Assembly: GCA_030038075.1 (NCBI GenBank)
Contig: JASHPO010000068.1
Coordinates: 1 to 33,673 of the forward strand
Length of the DNA stretch: 33,673 nucleotides
Direction: 5' to 3'
From: Nitrososphaerales archaeon
GTDB lineage: Archaea > Thermoproteota > Nitrososphaeria > Nitrososphaerales > CADDZS01
Shown here: one piece after another, positions 7,058 through 16,079 of the stretch
How the letters are laid out: each line of letters starts with the position of its first letter
Numbering within the stretch: the stretch's first letter is position 1
Position numbers and translations under genes: made by a program
The notes under the pieces: generated by a model
Database searches by the model: none
What the model saw: the letters and a program-made list of their open reading frames with translations, nothing else
Told to the model about the DNA's origin: nothing

Positions 7058-8182
7058 ATGTCACTAAGAGAACTCCTCAACGACCCGGAATACAGAATGG
7101 TTATGATGGCTGCGGCGATGTCGTTTCTGGTCAGCATACTGATTCACTACCCGTATCCAAAGACCGGGGCGCCGTTCTACAGCGACATTTTGGGCTTTTG
7201 GGTGAGGATGACTCCTTCAGGGCTCAGGGAAGTCGTCGTGGGAATTCCGTACGTGACTTATTATTTCGAGTATCCGACAATCTGCGGGTTAATTCTCTGG
7301 GCAGGCGGCTGGGCAAGCCGAGGAAGCGAGCAAAGCTTTGCGACTGTTGAGTTCGGAATCCTTCTAATTTTCGCAGTGCTTACCGCGCACTTTCTCTACC
7401 TGTTCTTGAGCCACCTGAAGCTCAGCCATAACAGGCAACTGGTCTACTCGGTATTCGCGCCCGCTCTTATTTTCTACGGGGCATACAACTACGACATTGT
7501 CCAGGTCTTTTTCGTAGTACTTTCTCTCTACTTGTTTGTAGCGAAATCGAAGCAGAAACTGAGCGCCCTAGCTCTGGGGCTGGCGATTGCAACCAAGTTA
7601 TCGCCAGCATTGCTGGTCCCAATATTAATGCAGGAGATAAAGACTTGGAGAGACAGAATTTACTATGCAGTGATCGCGGGCGGAACGTTCGCCGCGATGA
7701 ATCTTCCTTACATGATAATAAATTATAACGTCTGGCTTCAAGGATATACCTTCCTGAAAAACTACATACTGGAAGACAGTTTTCTCGTCTGGGTCTTTAA
7801 CAGCGACACCTCGCAGGTGGCAAAGGACGTGAGTTATGCGTTGCTCGCTATCTCAGCGGTCAGCATCTACGTATTCACAAGGAACAGACCGCTTCTCGTT
7901 AGAGCGTTCATGGTTACGTGCGCATTCATCCTCTTTTCCTACATAGCGGCGCCGCAGCTAAACGTAGGATTACTTCCATTCTTCGCGCTCGTACCCGCTA
8001 TTCCGATACCGCTGTTTTACCTCTCCGAATTTGCCGACGTGGCTATTATATTGAGCTGGTTTAACATTTCCACAGGCTACGCCGCGCTTCCCGGGATCAC
8101 GCAAACTTACGCGCTAGTAAGGCAGGGTTGCATCGCACTGATTATCGGAATTCTCGCCGTCCGAAGAAAGTTATTGGCATAA
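7058..8182 (+). CDS. Polytopic membrane glycosyltransferase-like protein (GT87/mannosyltransferase type)
   Basis: Multi-spanning membrane protein with about ten hydrophobic segments. The first extracytoplasmic loop contains YSDILGFW and is followed by TYYFEYPTICGLILW; an acidic residue in this loop and a Y-P-[PT] motif after it are typical of GT-C enzymes of the GT87/DUF2029 and PIG-M-like groups, which move sugars from lipid carriers. Known for the family: lipid-phosphate-sugar donors. Inferred: role in surface glycan or glycolipid assembly with the nucleotidyltransferase upstream. A GTG at 7013 would extend the N-terminus by 15 residues, but the ATG at 7058 has AGAGGG eight bases ahead and fits better. 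It heads a close run with the zinc-ribbon gene (17 nt gap) and PPK2. Confidence 0.75.
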   Translation: MSLRELLNDPEYRMVMMAAAMSFLVSILIHYPYPKTGAPFYSDILGFWVRMTPSGLREVVVGIPYVTYYFEYPTICGLILWAGGWASRGSEQSFATVEFGILLIFAVLTAHFLYLFLSHLKLSHNRQLVYSVFAPALIFYGAYNYDIVQVFFVVLSLYLFVAKSKQKLSALALGLAIATKLSPALLVPILMQEIKTWRDRIYYAVIAGGTFAAMNLPYMIINYNVWLQGYTFLKNYILEDSFLVWVFNSDTSQVAKDVSYALLAISAVSIYVFTRNRPLLVRAFMVTCAFILFSYIAAPQLNVGLLPFFALVPAIPIPLFYLSEFADVAIILSWFNISTGYAALPGITQTYALVRQGCIALIIGILAVRRKLLA

Positions 8183-8199
8183 GCTAAAATACCAAAATA

Positions 8200-8469
8200 A
8201 TGAGTAGGCAGATAATGCCAACGTGCAGCTTTTGCGGAAAGGAAGTCCAGGCGGACGCGACTTTTTGCCCGTTCTGCGGTTCAAACCTTCAGGCTACGAG
8301 CTCGCCAGCAACCATTCCTTCCCCGCAGCCGATGAACGTTCAGCCGCGACCCATGGTGACCGCGGAAGAAAAAATGGCGAGCATGGTAAAGCGCCTGGAA
8401 AGGGTCAGCTACATCAACGCGATAGCCGCGGCGGTTCTTTTAGTCATCATAGTTGTTCTTTTGGTTTGA
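8200..8469 (+). CDS. Zinc-ribbon protein with C-terminal membrane anchor
   Basis: 89 residues in three parts: an N-terminal zinc ribbon with two CxxC pairs (CSFCGK and CPFCGS, about residues 9-27), a Pro/Ser-rich linker (about 30-55), and a C-terminal hydrophobic helix (AIAAAVLLVIIVVLLV). Tail-anchored zinc-ribbon proteins of this sort are common in archaea and usually have no assigned function. ATG at 8200 or, five codons later, ATG at 8215 could be the start. It sits 17 nt after the GT-like gene and 20 nt before ppk2, so the three are probably co-transcribed. Confidence 0.75.
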   Translation: MSRQIMPTCSFCGKEVQADATFCPFCGSNLQATSSPATIPSPQPMNVQPRPMVTAEEKMASMVKRLERVSYINAIAAAVLLVIIVVLLV

Positions 8470-8489
8470 ATTAGCTGGAATTCTTCCGG

Positions 8490-9299
8490 TTGAACATTTC
8501 CGAGGACAAATTCCTGGTGAGGGAACATTTTCGCCTGAAGGATTTCGATCCAGGCGACACCTCCGCGTTTGACGGAAATGAATCTGACGCGAAGGAAGAG
8601 TCCAAAGACATCAACTCCAAACTGGACAAGCTGCAGGAAATGATGTACGCCGAGCACAAGAGAAAGCTCTTGATCGTTCTCCAGGCGATGGACACCGGCG
8701 GAAAGGACGGCGTGATTCATAGGGTTTTCGAAGGGATGAACCCGTCGGGTGTCAGAGTGGCTCACTTTCGCGAGCCCAGCCAGAACGAAATGGAGCACGG
8801 TTTCCTGTGGAGAGCATACGCGCAGATTCCGGCGAGCGGCGAGATAGTGATATTCAACAGGAGCCACTACGAAGCTGTCCTCGTAGAACGGGTGCACAAG
8901 ATGGTCCCAGAAGACGTCCTCAAAAGGCGCTACAAGGAAATCTGCCAGTTTGAGAAACTTCTCAAAGAAGAAGGCGTTACGATTCTGAAGTTCTTTCTCC
9001 ACATCAGTTCGGAAGAGCAGAAAAAGAGGCTCAGGGAGCGGCTGGTCGACCCGACGAAGGAATGGAAGTTCAGCGGGAGCGACCTCGAGGAGAGAAAGAT
9101 GTGGCACGAATACATGAAAGCCTACGAGCACGCGCTGAGGAAGACGAGCGAAGACGACGCGCCTTGGTACCTGATTCCGTCAAATCACAAGTGGTTTAGA
9201 GATCTCTTAGTGTCGCAGATAATCGTAAAGACGCTGGAGGCGTTCGACATGAAAGTACCGCATCTTCCGAGGAAGCTACGGGAGGCGAAGTTTCAGTAG
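8490..9299 (+). CDS. ppk2: Polyphosphate kinase 2 family protein (polyP:NDP/NMP phosphotransferase)
   Basis: Cytoplasmic P-loop kinase (269 residues, normal for one-domain PPK2) transferring phosphate between polyphosphate and nucleotides. Walker A is AMDTGGKDG (residues 66-74), followed by the PPK2 hallmark GVRVAHFREPSQNE (87-100) and the Walker B-like IFNRSHYE (121-128); the lid region VEDxxK/RRY-type residues follow (VPEDVLKRRYKEI). The basic C-terminal block (WYLIPSNHKWFRDLLVSQII) is also family-typical. The start is a TTG at 8490, since an in-frame TAG lies at 8472. It could regenerate NDP/NTP for the upstream nucleotidyltransferase, but that link is inference. Its 3' end overlaps the converging surface-protein gene by seven bases. 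Class and nucleotide preference not determined. Confidence 0.93.
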   Translation: MNISEDKFLVREHFRLKDFDPGDTSAFDGNESDAKEESKDINSKLDKLQEMMYAEHKRKLLIVLQAMDTGGKDGVIHRVFEGMNPSGVRVAHFREPSQNEMEHGFLWRAYAQIPASGEIVIFNRSHYEAVLVERVHKMVPEDVLKRRYKEICQFEKLLKEEGVTILKFFLHISSEEQKKRLRERLVDPTKEWKFSGSDLEERKMWHEYMKAYEHALRKTSEDDAPWYLIPSNHKWFRDLLVSQIIVKTLEAFDMKVPHLPRKLREAKFQ

Positions 9300-10933
9300 A
9301 TATTCCTTTTGGGCTTTAACCAGAGCCAAGCGTTAATAGCGATTCCCACGACGAGAAGCGAAACCAGAAGATCCTCCACATAGTTAACCTGTGCTGTTGT
9401 CGTGAAACTAAAATGCAGTACGGTGAGCGATCCGATAGAGACGTTGGCATCTTCAGACAAAGAAGAGGTTCCACTCGCGGCACTCACGATGTACGAGCCC
9501 TGCGGCAGGTATAATGTCGCCACACCGGCGGAATCCGTAGAGGCGCTTGCATTCCCGCCGAAGGAATTTTGGGCGCTCACTGTTGCTCCCGAAATCGGGG
9601 CGGAATTGTTCGTGACTGTCGCGCTAAATGTTCCAACGGGAATCTGGACAAGAGCGGCCGAGAAAGCGCTGTTAATTGTCACGGTTTGAGAACCCAGAGA
9701 CTCGTTTCCGAACGTTGGCGTCACCCCGATAGTAAGCGGAAAGCTCTTCCCGATGAGGTAAAGCGAGCCGTCATAGCCGCCCGAAGCGAGAACTGCAGGG
9801 TTTGGACCTACATTAAAGCCGAGATAAGGCAGCGTCTCGTTTCCCATGGTGCTCAGAAAATCGACGCGCGCGGGGCTGAGGTTTAACGGAAGGCTGGAAT
9901 ACGAGTCAACGCCTTCAACGCTGTACATCAGGTATAAATTCGTCGGCCAGCTTCGCGGACCCTGGGTCAAGCTCGCATTCAGACTGAAAGACAAGGACGA
10001 AATCTCGGCAGGGCCGCAACCTCCTATCCACAGCCAGTTCCCGTTTGCTAGAAGCAGCGCAGAAGTCTTTTCCACCTGAAGCGACGTGCCGCTGTCAAAA
10101 AATCCCTCGACCTCGTACCTTCCAAGTCGCGGCGTCGTGTTGTTTGTAAGAGAAACCGTTGCGGTCGTGCTCGTTGAGAAGACCGCCGTGCTTGAACTGA
10201 TTGCGGCGATGTCCCTTGATACAAGTTCGCCTGTGACATTGCCCGCAAAGGCGTAAGAGTACTCGAGATCGTACCAGAAAGAGAATGACTGGTATGTCTC
10301 TCCGCTGATCGAGAGCTTCGCGCTGTGAAGGTTTCCGGAAAGAAGAATCTCGCCGTCGCCCATGCTTCCAGGAATCTGCAACGCCATGGTCGAATTGATG
10401 TCTGGTGAAGCAAGACAGTCCTCGAAATCGAACGCGCTACTGACTTCAGAAATCGTGATGCCCAGGTTTAACTGGCCTGCTTCAATAGAATAATTTGAAA
10501 GGCTCGCTGCTACCGGATGATTCGAAGGGTTTACGAACGGAATTGGAATTGACAAAACTGACGAGTTCCTGAACGATAGGTCAAGGTCCCAGTTGCCCTC
10601 GGAGCTGGAAGCGCTGAATGTGTAAATCTCAGACACGGTGGTTGCCGAAATTGCAATGGTAGCAAATGAGCTCCCTGTGGGTGATGCCAGCCTTGCTGAA
10701 ATGATCTGGTTTGATGTCGAAAGAAGCCACAAGGAGTCTCCCGGCGAGAAAACTGGAATTCCCTCTTGGACTGACGAGAGGGTGCTTGGGCTGAATCCAA
10801 GTTCAATATAAGAAGGCAGCTCCGGCGAAATCTGGGCGCTGGCAATACGCATTTCATGTCCCGCCAACGGAAACGCTGCGAAGATCAATAAGAGCATCGT
10901 CGAAAAGACGATAGCGGAATTCCTAGTTGACAT
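9293..10933 (-). CDS. Secreted or surface protein with Ig-like/CarboxypepD-type domain and C-terminal anchor
   Basis: 546 residues, last gene of the six-gene MoxR operon. An N-terminal signal sequence (STRNSAIVFSTMLLLIFAAF, cleavage region near residue 33) leads into a long Ser/Asn/Thr-rich extracellular part with many N-x-S/T sites. Residues about 440-510 (ATVTNNSAPISGATVSAQNS, later DSAGVATLYLPQGSYIVSA) form a carboxypeptidase-regulatory/PEGA-like beta-sandwich. A hydrophobic helix near 518-539 followed by KPKRN would anchor it with a short cytoplasmic tail. Its start overlaps the preceding gene by 11 bases. The sequence shows topology only; envelope component, adhesin or a client handled by the MoxR/DUF58 pair are all possible. 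Confidence 0.7.
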   Translation of the reverse strand: MSTRNSAIVFSTMLLLIFAAFPLAGHEMRIASAQISPELPSYIELGFSPSTLSSVQEGIPVFSPGDSLWLLSTSNQIISARLASPTGSSFATIAISATTVSEIYTFSASSSEGNWDLDLSFRNSSVLSIPIPFVNPSNHPVAASLSNYSIEAGQLNLGITISEVSSAFDFEDCLASPDINSTMALQIPGSMGDGEILLSGNLHSAKLSISGETYQSFSFWYDLEYSYAFAGNVTGELVSRDIAAISSSTAVFSTSTTATVSLTNNTTPRLGRYEVEGFFDSGTSLQVEKTSALLLANGNWLWIGGCGPAEISSLSFSLNASLTQGPRSWPTNLYLMYSVEGVDSYSSLPLNLSPARVDFLSTMGNETLPYLGFNVGPNPAVLASGGYDGSLYLIGKSFPLTIGVTPTFGNESLGSQTVTINSAFSAALVQIPVGTFSATVTNNSAPISGATVSAQNSFGGNASASTDSAGVATLYLPQGSYIVSAASGTSSLSEDANVSIGSLTVLHFSFTTTAQVNYVEDLLVSLLVVGIAINAWLWLKPKRNIY

Positions 10934-11729
10934 GCGTGGTCACCCACAGTATGGTTATTCCAACGGCTGCCGGTATCGTGAATACGGCAAAGTAATCTGT
11001 GGTTAGCGTCGAGAACAGAAATATCCAGACAAAGCCCGCGACTGTTGAGGCGAGCGCGACCAACAAGCGGTCAGAAATCCTGATCTTTGAAAAGCCCACG
11101 AGCGAGAAATAGCACACCGTTCCTACAAAGAAGACCACGAGCCCGATAGAAATGAAATCACTCGATGCAATGCCGGAAAATCCCGCAACCGAGATCTGCG
11201 ATCTGCCAAGCTGGAGAAGCAAGGTTCCAAGCGCTGAAGGTCCTGAGATTGTCCCGGTTACGGTCGAAACAACGCCCGATAGAAACAGCATTCCGCCCAT
11301 TTCTAGCGCGGCAATCACCATGATGCTAGCGAGCGAACTTTCGTTCATCATGCTTTTTGCAAACTCGTAGATTGCGTAGGGCGAAAGCAGGATCGACGAG
11401 ACGCCGAGCCATGTCGTTAGTATCGAACCCATCAGGGCTGCATAATATGGGTCATTAGTCAGGATGACGAATGGTGCCAATAGCGGAATCAGGAACGCTT
11501 CGAAAGAAAAAAGAATAATTGAAAACAGCGGAGGTATTCGGAACAGCCTTCCGAGAGAGGCAACCGCTCCAACTCGAATGATTTGCGTAACCAGAATCAA
11601 TTCTTCCAGCTGTGACATGTTGCTCCAATCGCTCAGAGCCGCGCAGCGCACGATAAACACGGAATAAACTACGAAGATCCCCAAAGCAACGCCCGTCGTC
11701 GAGACTAACTTGATTACGTTTTCTCTCAC
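10923..11729 (-). CDS. Polytopic membrane protein of the MoxR operon
   Basis: 268 residues with about seven hydrophobic segments spread over the whole length and few charged residues; no soluble domain and no recognised motif. The segment RVGAVASLGRLFRIPPLFSI may be a re-entrant or cytoplasmic loop. ATG overlaps the stop codon of the DUF58 gene by four bases and its own stop overlaps the secreted-protein gene by 11. The tight coupling suggests it works with the MoxR/DUF58 pair, perhaps as the membrane platform. Function unknown. Confidence 0.7.
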   Translation of the reverse strand: MRENVIKLVSTTGVALGIFVVYSVFIVRCAALSDWSNMSQLEELILVTQIIRVGAVASLGRLFRIPPLFSIILFSFEAFLIPLLAPFVILTNDPYYAALMGSILTTWLGVSSILLSPYAIYEFAKSMMNESSLASIMVIAALEMGGMLFLSGVVSTVTGTISGPSALGTLLLQLGRSQISVAGFSGIASSDFISIGLVVFFVGTVCYFSLVGFSKIRISDRLLVALASTVAGFVWIFLFSTLTTDYFAVFTIPAAVGITILWVTTHVN

Positions 11730-12847
11730 AGTCCGACAACTCTGTTTACGAGAGGCGCAAGATCCTGTTCGGGAGTGTAAATTACTGCAAGGTCACCGAC
11801 ATTACTGGGTGAGGCGTCTTCATCGCCGATTAGCAGTACAGGCTTCCTTGCAACTTCTGATGCGAGTAATTCGTTTTGAAGTTCTATGAATCCGGTTACA
11901 CAAATGTCAGCTCTGGTGAGGAGCAGAGAAGCTGTGTCAAGATCGCTGAATCGTGCGGTCGACATCTGCATCAACGCCTCTGATAGTTCGCTAGTGTCAG
12001 CCGCTTTAATTGAGGCGACTCGACCACCAGAGTCAAACAACAAGTGAACGTCGCATCCGATCTGAAGAATTATCTTTCCAAGAGAGCCAACTCCCTCGCA
12101 CGCGCAGTCGACCCAAGGGATGGAATGTTTTCCACGCTGCACCGTTTGAATTAGCGATATGAAAAGGGATTTCGGAATATTCGTCTCCCGAACCTTTACC
12201 ATGAGACGTTCGTCAGGCATCGACGCCACCTTTTTCCAGAGTATATTTTTTCTGTCGGTTCCCGTCGTGTACTCCTCAAGAGAGTAAAATTCCATTCCAC
12301 TTCCGTGAGTTGTTCCCTCACGTTCTCCCAGCACAATAGAAAGTGGCCTAGCCAATCTAATCTCCTTTAACAGCGAGGACGGATAGCAGTCAATAACGAA
12401 GTCTTCCGCTTCAAGTTCAACTCTTTTACTGAACAATCCGAGAGTATCTTTCAACTCAAACTGGGCAGACAAGCCGGAGAACCTGCCTGCGTAAAGCGGT
12501 TTGATCAAAAGGTTAGGCATATTCGTGTCACTGTCATCGACATTCGCTTCAATGCCTTCTGGAAGCACTACATTTGACAATGTCACGCTCACCAGTCGCC
12601 GGCTCGGAGAACAAATTTTCAAACCGGTCCTAGATTCCTCGCCCTTAAAACAGGCAACGTGAGAAACAGTGGGCGTGATTTCTATACTGTTTCTAAATGC
12701 TCGTGCTAGTATGATCTCTGACAACAGGGCAGCGATTATCAGCGAGAGACAGAGAGCAAGAACTATCTTTATGTCAACAATGCTCGCAGTAATCGTGCCC
12801 GCGAGTGTTGCAGTAAGAAAGTCCTTGCCTCGTTTTGTCAGTTTCAC
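11726..12847 (-). CDS. DUF58 family membrane protein
   Basis: 373 residues. Two adjacent N-terminal helices (about 11-27 and 28-48) anchor it. The DUF58 signature is clear at 184-221: SGMEFYSLEEYTTGTDRKNI followed by LWKKVASMPDERLMVKV, matching the family pattern R-x-Y-x-x-G-D-x-x-R-x-I-x-W-x-x-x-A. The C-terminal third resembles the degenerate von Willebrand A fold of the family; no intact DxSxS metal site is visible. DUF58 proteins are almost always paired with MoxR ATPases, as here (ATG overlaps the MoxR stop by four bases), and are thought to assemble or activate envelope or secreted complexes. Confidence 0.85.
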   Translation of the reverse strand: MKLTKRGKDFLTATLAGTITASIVDIKIVLALCLSLIIAALLSEIILARAFRNSIEITPTVSHVACFKGEESRTGLKICSPSRRLVSVTLSNVVLPEGIEANVDDSDTNMPNLLIKPLYAGRFSGLSAQFELKDTLGLFSKRVELEAEDFVIDCYPSSLLKEIRLARPLSIVLGEREGTTHGSGMEFYSLEEYTTGTDRKNILWKKVASMPDERLMVKVRETNIPKSLFISLIQTVQRGKHSIPWVDCACEGVGSLGKIILQIGCDVHLLFDSGGRVASIKAADTSELSEALMQMSTARFSDLDTASLLLTRADICVTGFIELQNELLASEVARKPVLLIGDEDASPSNVGDLAVIYTPEQDLAPLVNRVVGL

Positions 12848-13779
12848 CTTGGAGGCTTCACTACGTCCAGCACTTGAGCAACGACCGAATCGGTGCTTTG
12901 CACTAGTCCCTTGAGGGCAGCTGACCGATCCAGCCTGATTCGATGTGAAAGCGAAACTCGCGCGAGTTTCTTGACATCGTCTGGAGTTACGTAATCCCTT
13001 CCGTCCAGCGCGGCGTTCGCCCTCGCGATTTGAAGCAGTTGCACTATGGCTCTTGGGCTGGCTCCTAGACTGATTCGCGCATCGGACCTCGTCTCTCCAG
13101 CGAGACGGGAAATATAGTCTAGTATGTCGTCAGAGACCTTTACCGAATCCACAACCTTGAAAGACTCTTCGAGATCACCAATTGAAATAACTGGCTGGAC
13201 AACTTCGACGTTTATCTCCGATAGGTTCCTTTTCAGAATCTCGACTTCGGTGCCGTGCGAAGGATAGCTGAATCCTACGCGTATCATGAATCTATCCTTT
13301 TCATTTTCTGGGAGCGGATAAACTCCTTCAAACTCGGCAGGATTCTGAGTCGCGATTACCATGAACGGGAACGGGAGCTTCGAAGTATGTCCCTCCACAG
13401 TGACTTGAAGTTCCTGCATCGATTCGAGCAGCGCGCTCTGAACCTTCGGGGCAGCGCGGTTGATTTCATCGGCGAGGAGTATGTTCGTGAAAACAGGGCC
13501 TTCGTTGAAATCGAACTCCCGCGTTTTCATGTTGAATACGTACCCTCCGAGTATATCCATAGGAAGCATGTCGGGAGTGAATTGGACTCTTCTGAATTTT
13601 AGTCCCAAACAATTCGAGAATGCCTTCGCGAGAAGGGTCTTCGAAACGCCTGGAACGCCCTCGAGAAGAACGTGTCCTCTCGCCAAAAGACAGGTCAAAA
13701 GAAGAGAAGCTTCATTTTCTCTTCCAACGACCACCTTGCCCGTTTCGGTCAGGACCCTTGACTTTAGATCAGCCAGCAA
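12844..13779 (-). CDS. MoxR-family AAA+ ATPase
   Basis: 311 residues, normal for MoxR. Walker A GVPGVSKT (41-48; the usual form is G-V-P-G-x-[AG]-K-T, here with Ser), FTPDMLPMDILGG (68-79) and Walker B LLADEINRA (101-109) followed by the family-specific PKVQSALLESMQE and VIATQNPAEFEGVYPLPE (sensor 1 region); SLGASPRAIVQLL (sensor 2) is near 242-254. Cytoplasmic chaperone-type ATPase predicted to remodel the DUF58 partner or its targets. The gene starts 11 bases inside the end of the DUF4129-like gene and is followed directly by DUF58, the canonical order. Confidence 0.92.
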   Translation of the reverse strand: MLADLKSRVLTETGKVVVGRENEASLLLTCLLARGHVLLEGVPGVSKTLLAKAFSNCLGLKFRRVQFTPDMLPMDILGGYVFNMKTREFDFNEGPVFTNILLADEINRAAPKVQSALLESMQELQVTVEGHTSKLPFPFMVIATQNPAEFEGVYPLPENEKDRFMIRVGFSYPSHGTEVEILKRNLSEINVEVVQPVISIGDLEESFKVVDSVKVSDDILDYISRLAGETRSDARISLGASPRAIVQLLQIARANAALDGRDYVTPDDVKKLARVSLSHRIRLDRSAALKGLVQSTDSVVAQVLDVVKPPR

Positions 13780-14140
13780 TTGTTTCTCCCCTCGGCAGCT
13801 TTCGAGCTAGCTGCAGGACCGCGCGAGGATCGGTGTCGCGATAATCAATCCCGCCGTACCTGAACGCTTCGTACTTTCTCACCAAGTTCTCTATTTCGAC
13901 CCAGTCCTGTTCTTTGACTCGGGCGTTGGATGTTTTCAGTTTGGACGTAATCTCTCCCCAAGTAAATCCATCATGCAATTCTGGATAAGAGCGGTTTAGG
14001 GCATTCTCCAGAATCCTAAAAGCTTGCTCGAGGGTAACATTCTCTGGAAGCTTTGCGCTCCGCTTTAGAATCGCGATCGCAATCATGCCGTAAGCTACGA
14101 CGTTTGCGGCCGCCAGAATATACTCCAAGCTACCGATCAA
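13769..14140 (-). CDS. Small DUF4129-like membrane-anchored protein
   Basis: 123 residues: one N-terminal helix (about 5-25) followed by an acidic/basic cytoplasmic domain. The ending YEAFRYGGIDYRDTDPRAVL resembles the conserved YExxRYGG core of DUF4129, a domain usually found at the C-terminus of transglutaminase-like proteins in MoxR/DUF58 clusters. Here only that terminal domain with one anchor is present, so it would be a stripped-down member. ATG overlaps the preceding gene by four bases. The DUF4129 call rests on motif and context. Confidence 0.6.
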   Translation of the reverse strand: MIGSLEYILAAANVVAYGMIAIAILKRSAKLPENVTLEQAFRILENALNRSYPELHDGFTWGEITSKLKTSNARVKEQDWVEIENLVRKYEAFRYGGIDYRDTDPRAVLQLARKLPRGETIAG

Positions 14141-14931
14141 GCAGGGTACACCAGATAGATTGAACTCATAGAAAGCAATTGCAAATTCTGAATCGACGAA
14201 ATTGAAATGGCAGAATCGACCTCCAGATTAAGCCACTGCGAATTTTGGCTCTTCAGGTTCCCAAGAATCGTTACCTGCGTTAGCGAGGTAGTGCCTCCGT
14301 CGAGCACGTCAGAAGCTGCGGATAAAGTGCCTGTTTCAAGGTAAGTGCTCGCGTCGAATTGGCTTACATGCTGAGGGCCGACTACGTTTGCGTAGACTTG
14401 TTCCCATCCAAGAGCCCAGCCAGAATCGTCTGGATCAACAATGTTGAATGATTGTACAGAGTACGTGGTAGCATTAAGGTAAGCCCCGAGATGAGTCACC
14501 TGCCCTGTGAAAATGCTCACGGTAACTGTCGAATAGTTGAATCTCCAGTCCTGAAAAGAAACGGCGTAACTCGAAGGGGGCAAATATATGGCCAGTTGGC
14601 CTACGGAGTTCGTGGTATTACCAAGGGCTCCTGAATTAGTTGCTGTGTTTGAAATTGAAATGAAAACTCCGCGAAGGGGTTCATTGCGAAAGCCGGCTAA
14701 CGTCTGATTTGAACTAACGGGCAGGACCGTTAGGTTTGCCTCCACCGTAATGAGCAGCAGCCCGTCCGAGTTGCCAGGGCCAAGCTGTGGAGCATTCCCT
14801 TTGACGAAGTTGATGTCCGACCCTATCGGCGAGGCGAAACTACTTAGGTTTGCGACGGTAAGCGCCGCAAAGAGGAAAAGCGCCCCCACTATCGTAATGG
14901 TAGCTAGGAGGTTCCTTTTAGAGTCCCGCAT
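14137..14931 (-). CDS. Anchored extracellular protein with CarboxypepD-like domain; first gene of the MoxR operon
   Basis: 264 residues. A cytoplasmic basic stretch MRDSKRN and a hydrophobic helix (about 9-30) make it secreted or N-terminally anchored. Residues about 80-140 (LRGVFISISNTATNSGALGN, then SVGQLAIYLPPSSYAVSF) read as a carboxypeptidase-regulatory-type beta-sandwich, similar in style to the domain in the last protein of the operon. The remainder is Ser/Thr/Asn-rich without known motifs. The starting ATG at 14931 has no coding sequence on the same strand within 2 kb upstream, so the operon promoter should lie just above it (14932-15000). Confidence 0.65.
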   Translation of the reverse strand: MRDSKRNLLATITIVGALFLFAALTVANLSSFASPIGSDINFVKGNAPQLGPGNSDGLLLITVEANLTVLPVSSNQTLAGFRNEPLRGVFISISNTATNSGALGNTTNSVGQLAIYLPPSSYAVSFQDWRFNYSTVTVSIFTGQVTHLGAYLNATTYSVQSFNIVDPDDSGWALGWEQVYANVVGPQHVSQFDASTYLETGTLSAASDVLDGGTTSLTQVTILGNLKSQNSQWLNLEVDSAISISSIQNLQLLSMSSIYLVYPA

Positions 14932-15178
14932 TCATGAAAACCATGGAAGAGACGGGAGTTGAAAGGAGTCATCGATTGAAATTTAAGAATTTGGGAGAAA
15001 CGGATCTCGTTTCAATCCAGAAAATCGCGGTTTCAAATAGGGAATTATTTGCGAAGTATTCATAGTATTTGCTATTCTCGTTCAATTAAGTTATAGGAGT
15101 TTGGTATGTCTGTCAGCGGGCTTCTTTGCCAAGCGTATCACTCTCTGAAATCGTTTTAACAGGCTAGCTAGGATTCGG

Positions 15179-15979
15179 GTGCGCTTGACAGATTCAGACC
15201 TGCGAAATTTCGAGATAGCCAGTGATGAAGATGAGCTATCAGACTCAAACCGCCAGGTCTGGAAGCTCCTCGGTATAAAGCAGGGGGATACCGCTTTGTT
15301 CTTTCCTGCACCCAACGCTCTTGTCCCTTTAATGTTCGCAAGGTTCATGAACAAGAGGAAAGTTACTTTTGTTGACACGAATGAAATTTGCGTCAGTACG
15401 CTCATCAAACTCGCGGCACAAATGAGATTATCTAATGTAACCGTTAAATTGGCGGCCTCGAACGGAAAGTTTCCTCTTCCGGACAACAGCTTCGATCTTT
15501 CAATTAGCGATTGGGGCTTGTCTTATTTTACTTCACCATCCACCAATGTCGAGACGCTGACAAAGGAGCTTGTGCGCGTGGTAAAGCAAGGGGGTAAGGT
15601 CGGGGCTTTGGAGGAAAACGGGGCGCCTGTGATGTATCCTTGTCCGCCAGAGATACTGGCCATCAGGTCAAAAATCGAATCGCCGAGAGCGGAGAGACTG
15701 ATAATGGGACGGCGCGTTTACGGATTGTTCAAGGCAAACAACTTGAAGAACGTCACGATGCGAGGCTTTTCCAATTTCCTGCCAGGCGAAAGACAGGAGA
15801 AAATGAACGCCGAACTTAAGAGGAGAGTTGTGACGCTTGATGCAGCGCGGGACATCATGACCACGCTTGGCGTCTCGCCTCAGGAAATAGACAAGTATAT
15901 TTCGTGGCTCAAGTCCCAGATTGGAAACCAATCATTCCTGATTCAGTTCAACTCGATCTTGACAATCGGCGAGAAATGA
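15179..15979 (+). CDS. Class I SAM-dependent methyltransferase-like protein
   Basis: 266 residues. The order of elements is that of a Rossmann methyltransferase: a strand and loop at about 38-52 where motif I should be (ALFFPAPNALVPLMFA), an acidic strand VTFVDTNE (61-68), and FPLPDNSFDLSISDWGLSYF (about 97-116), the typical post-motif with L-P-D-N-S-F-D. Motif I lacks the usual GxGxG, which reads P-A-P-N-A, so the cofactor site is unusual or the enzyme diverged. The C-terminal ~90 residues are mostly helical. GTG at 15179 or TTG two codons later is the start. Substrate unknown. Monocistronic as far as seen. Confidence 0.65.
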   Translation: MRLTDSDLRNFEIASDEDELSDSNRQVWKLLGIKQGDTALFFPAPNALVPLMFARFMNKRKVTFVDTNEICVSTLIKLAAQMRLSNVTVKLAASNGKFPLPDNSFDLSISDWGLSYFTSPSTNVETLTKELVRVVKQGGKVGALEENGAPVMYPCPPEILAIRSKIESPRAERLIMGRRVYGLFKANNLKNVTMRGFSNFLPGERQEKMNAELKRRVVTLDAARDIMTTLGVSPQEIDKYISWLKSQIGNQSFLIQFNSILTIGEK

Positions 15980-16079
15980 GCTATTTTCCTGCAGAGCTCT
16001 GAGGGAGAGTATGGCTTTTCTAACTTTGTAGCCACCGCGAGCGGCGGAATTCTCAAAACATCCTCGAAAACTCAAACGG

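Noticed and set aside
8409-9131. Long antisense frame across ppk2
   Set aside because: It mirrors the coding bias of ppk2, which has all family motifs; the antisense product matches nothing.
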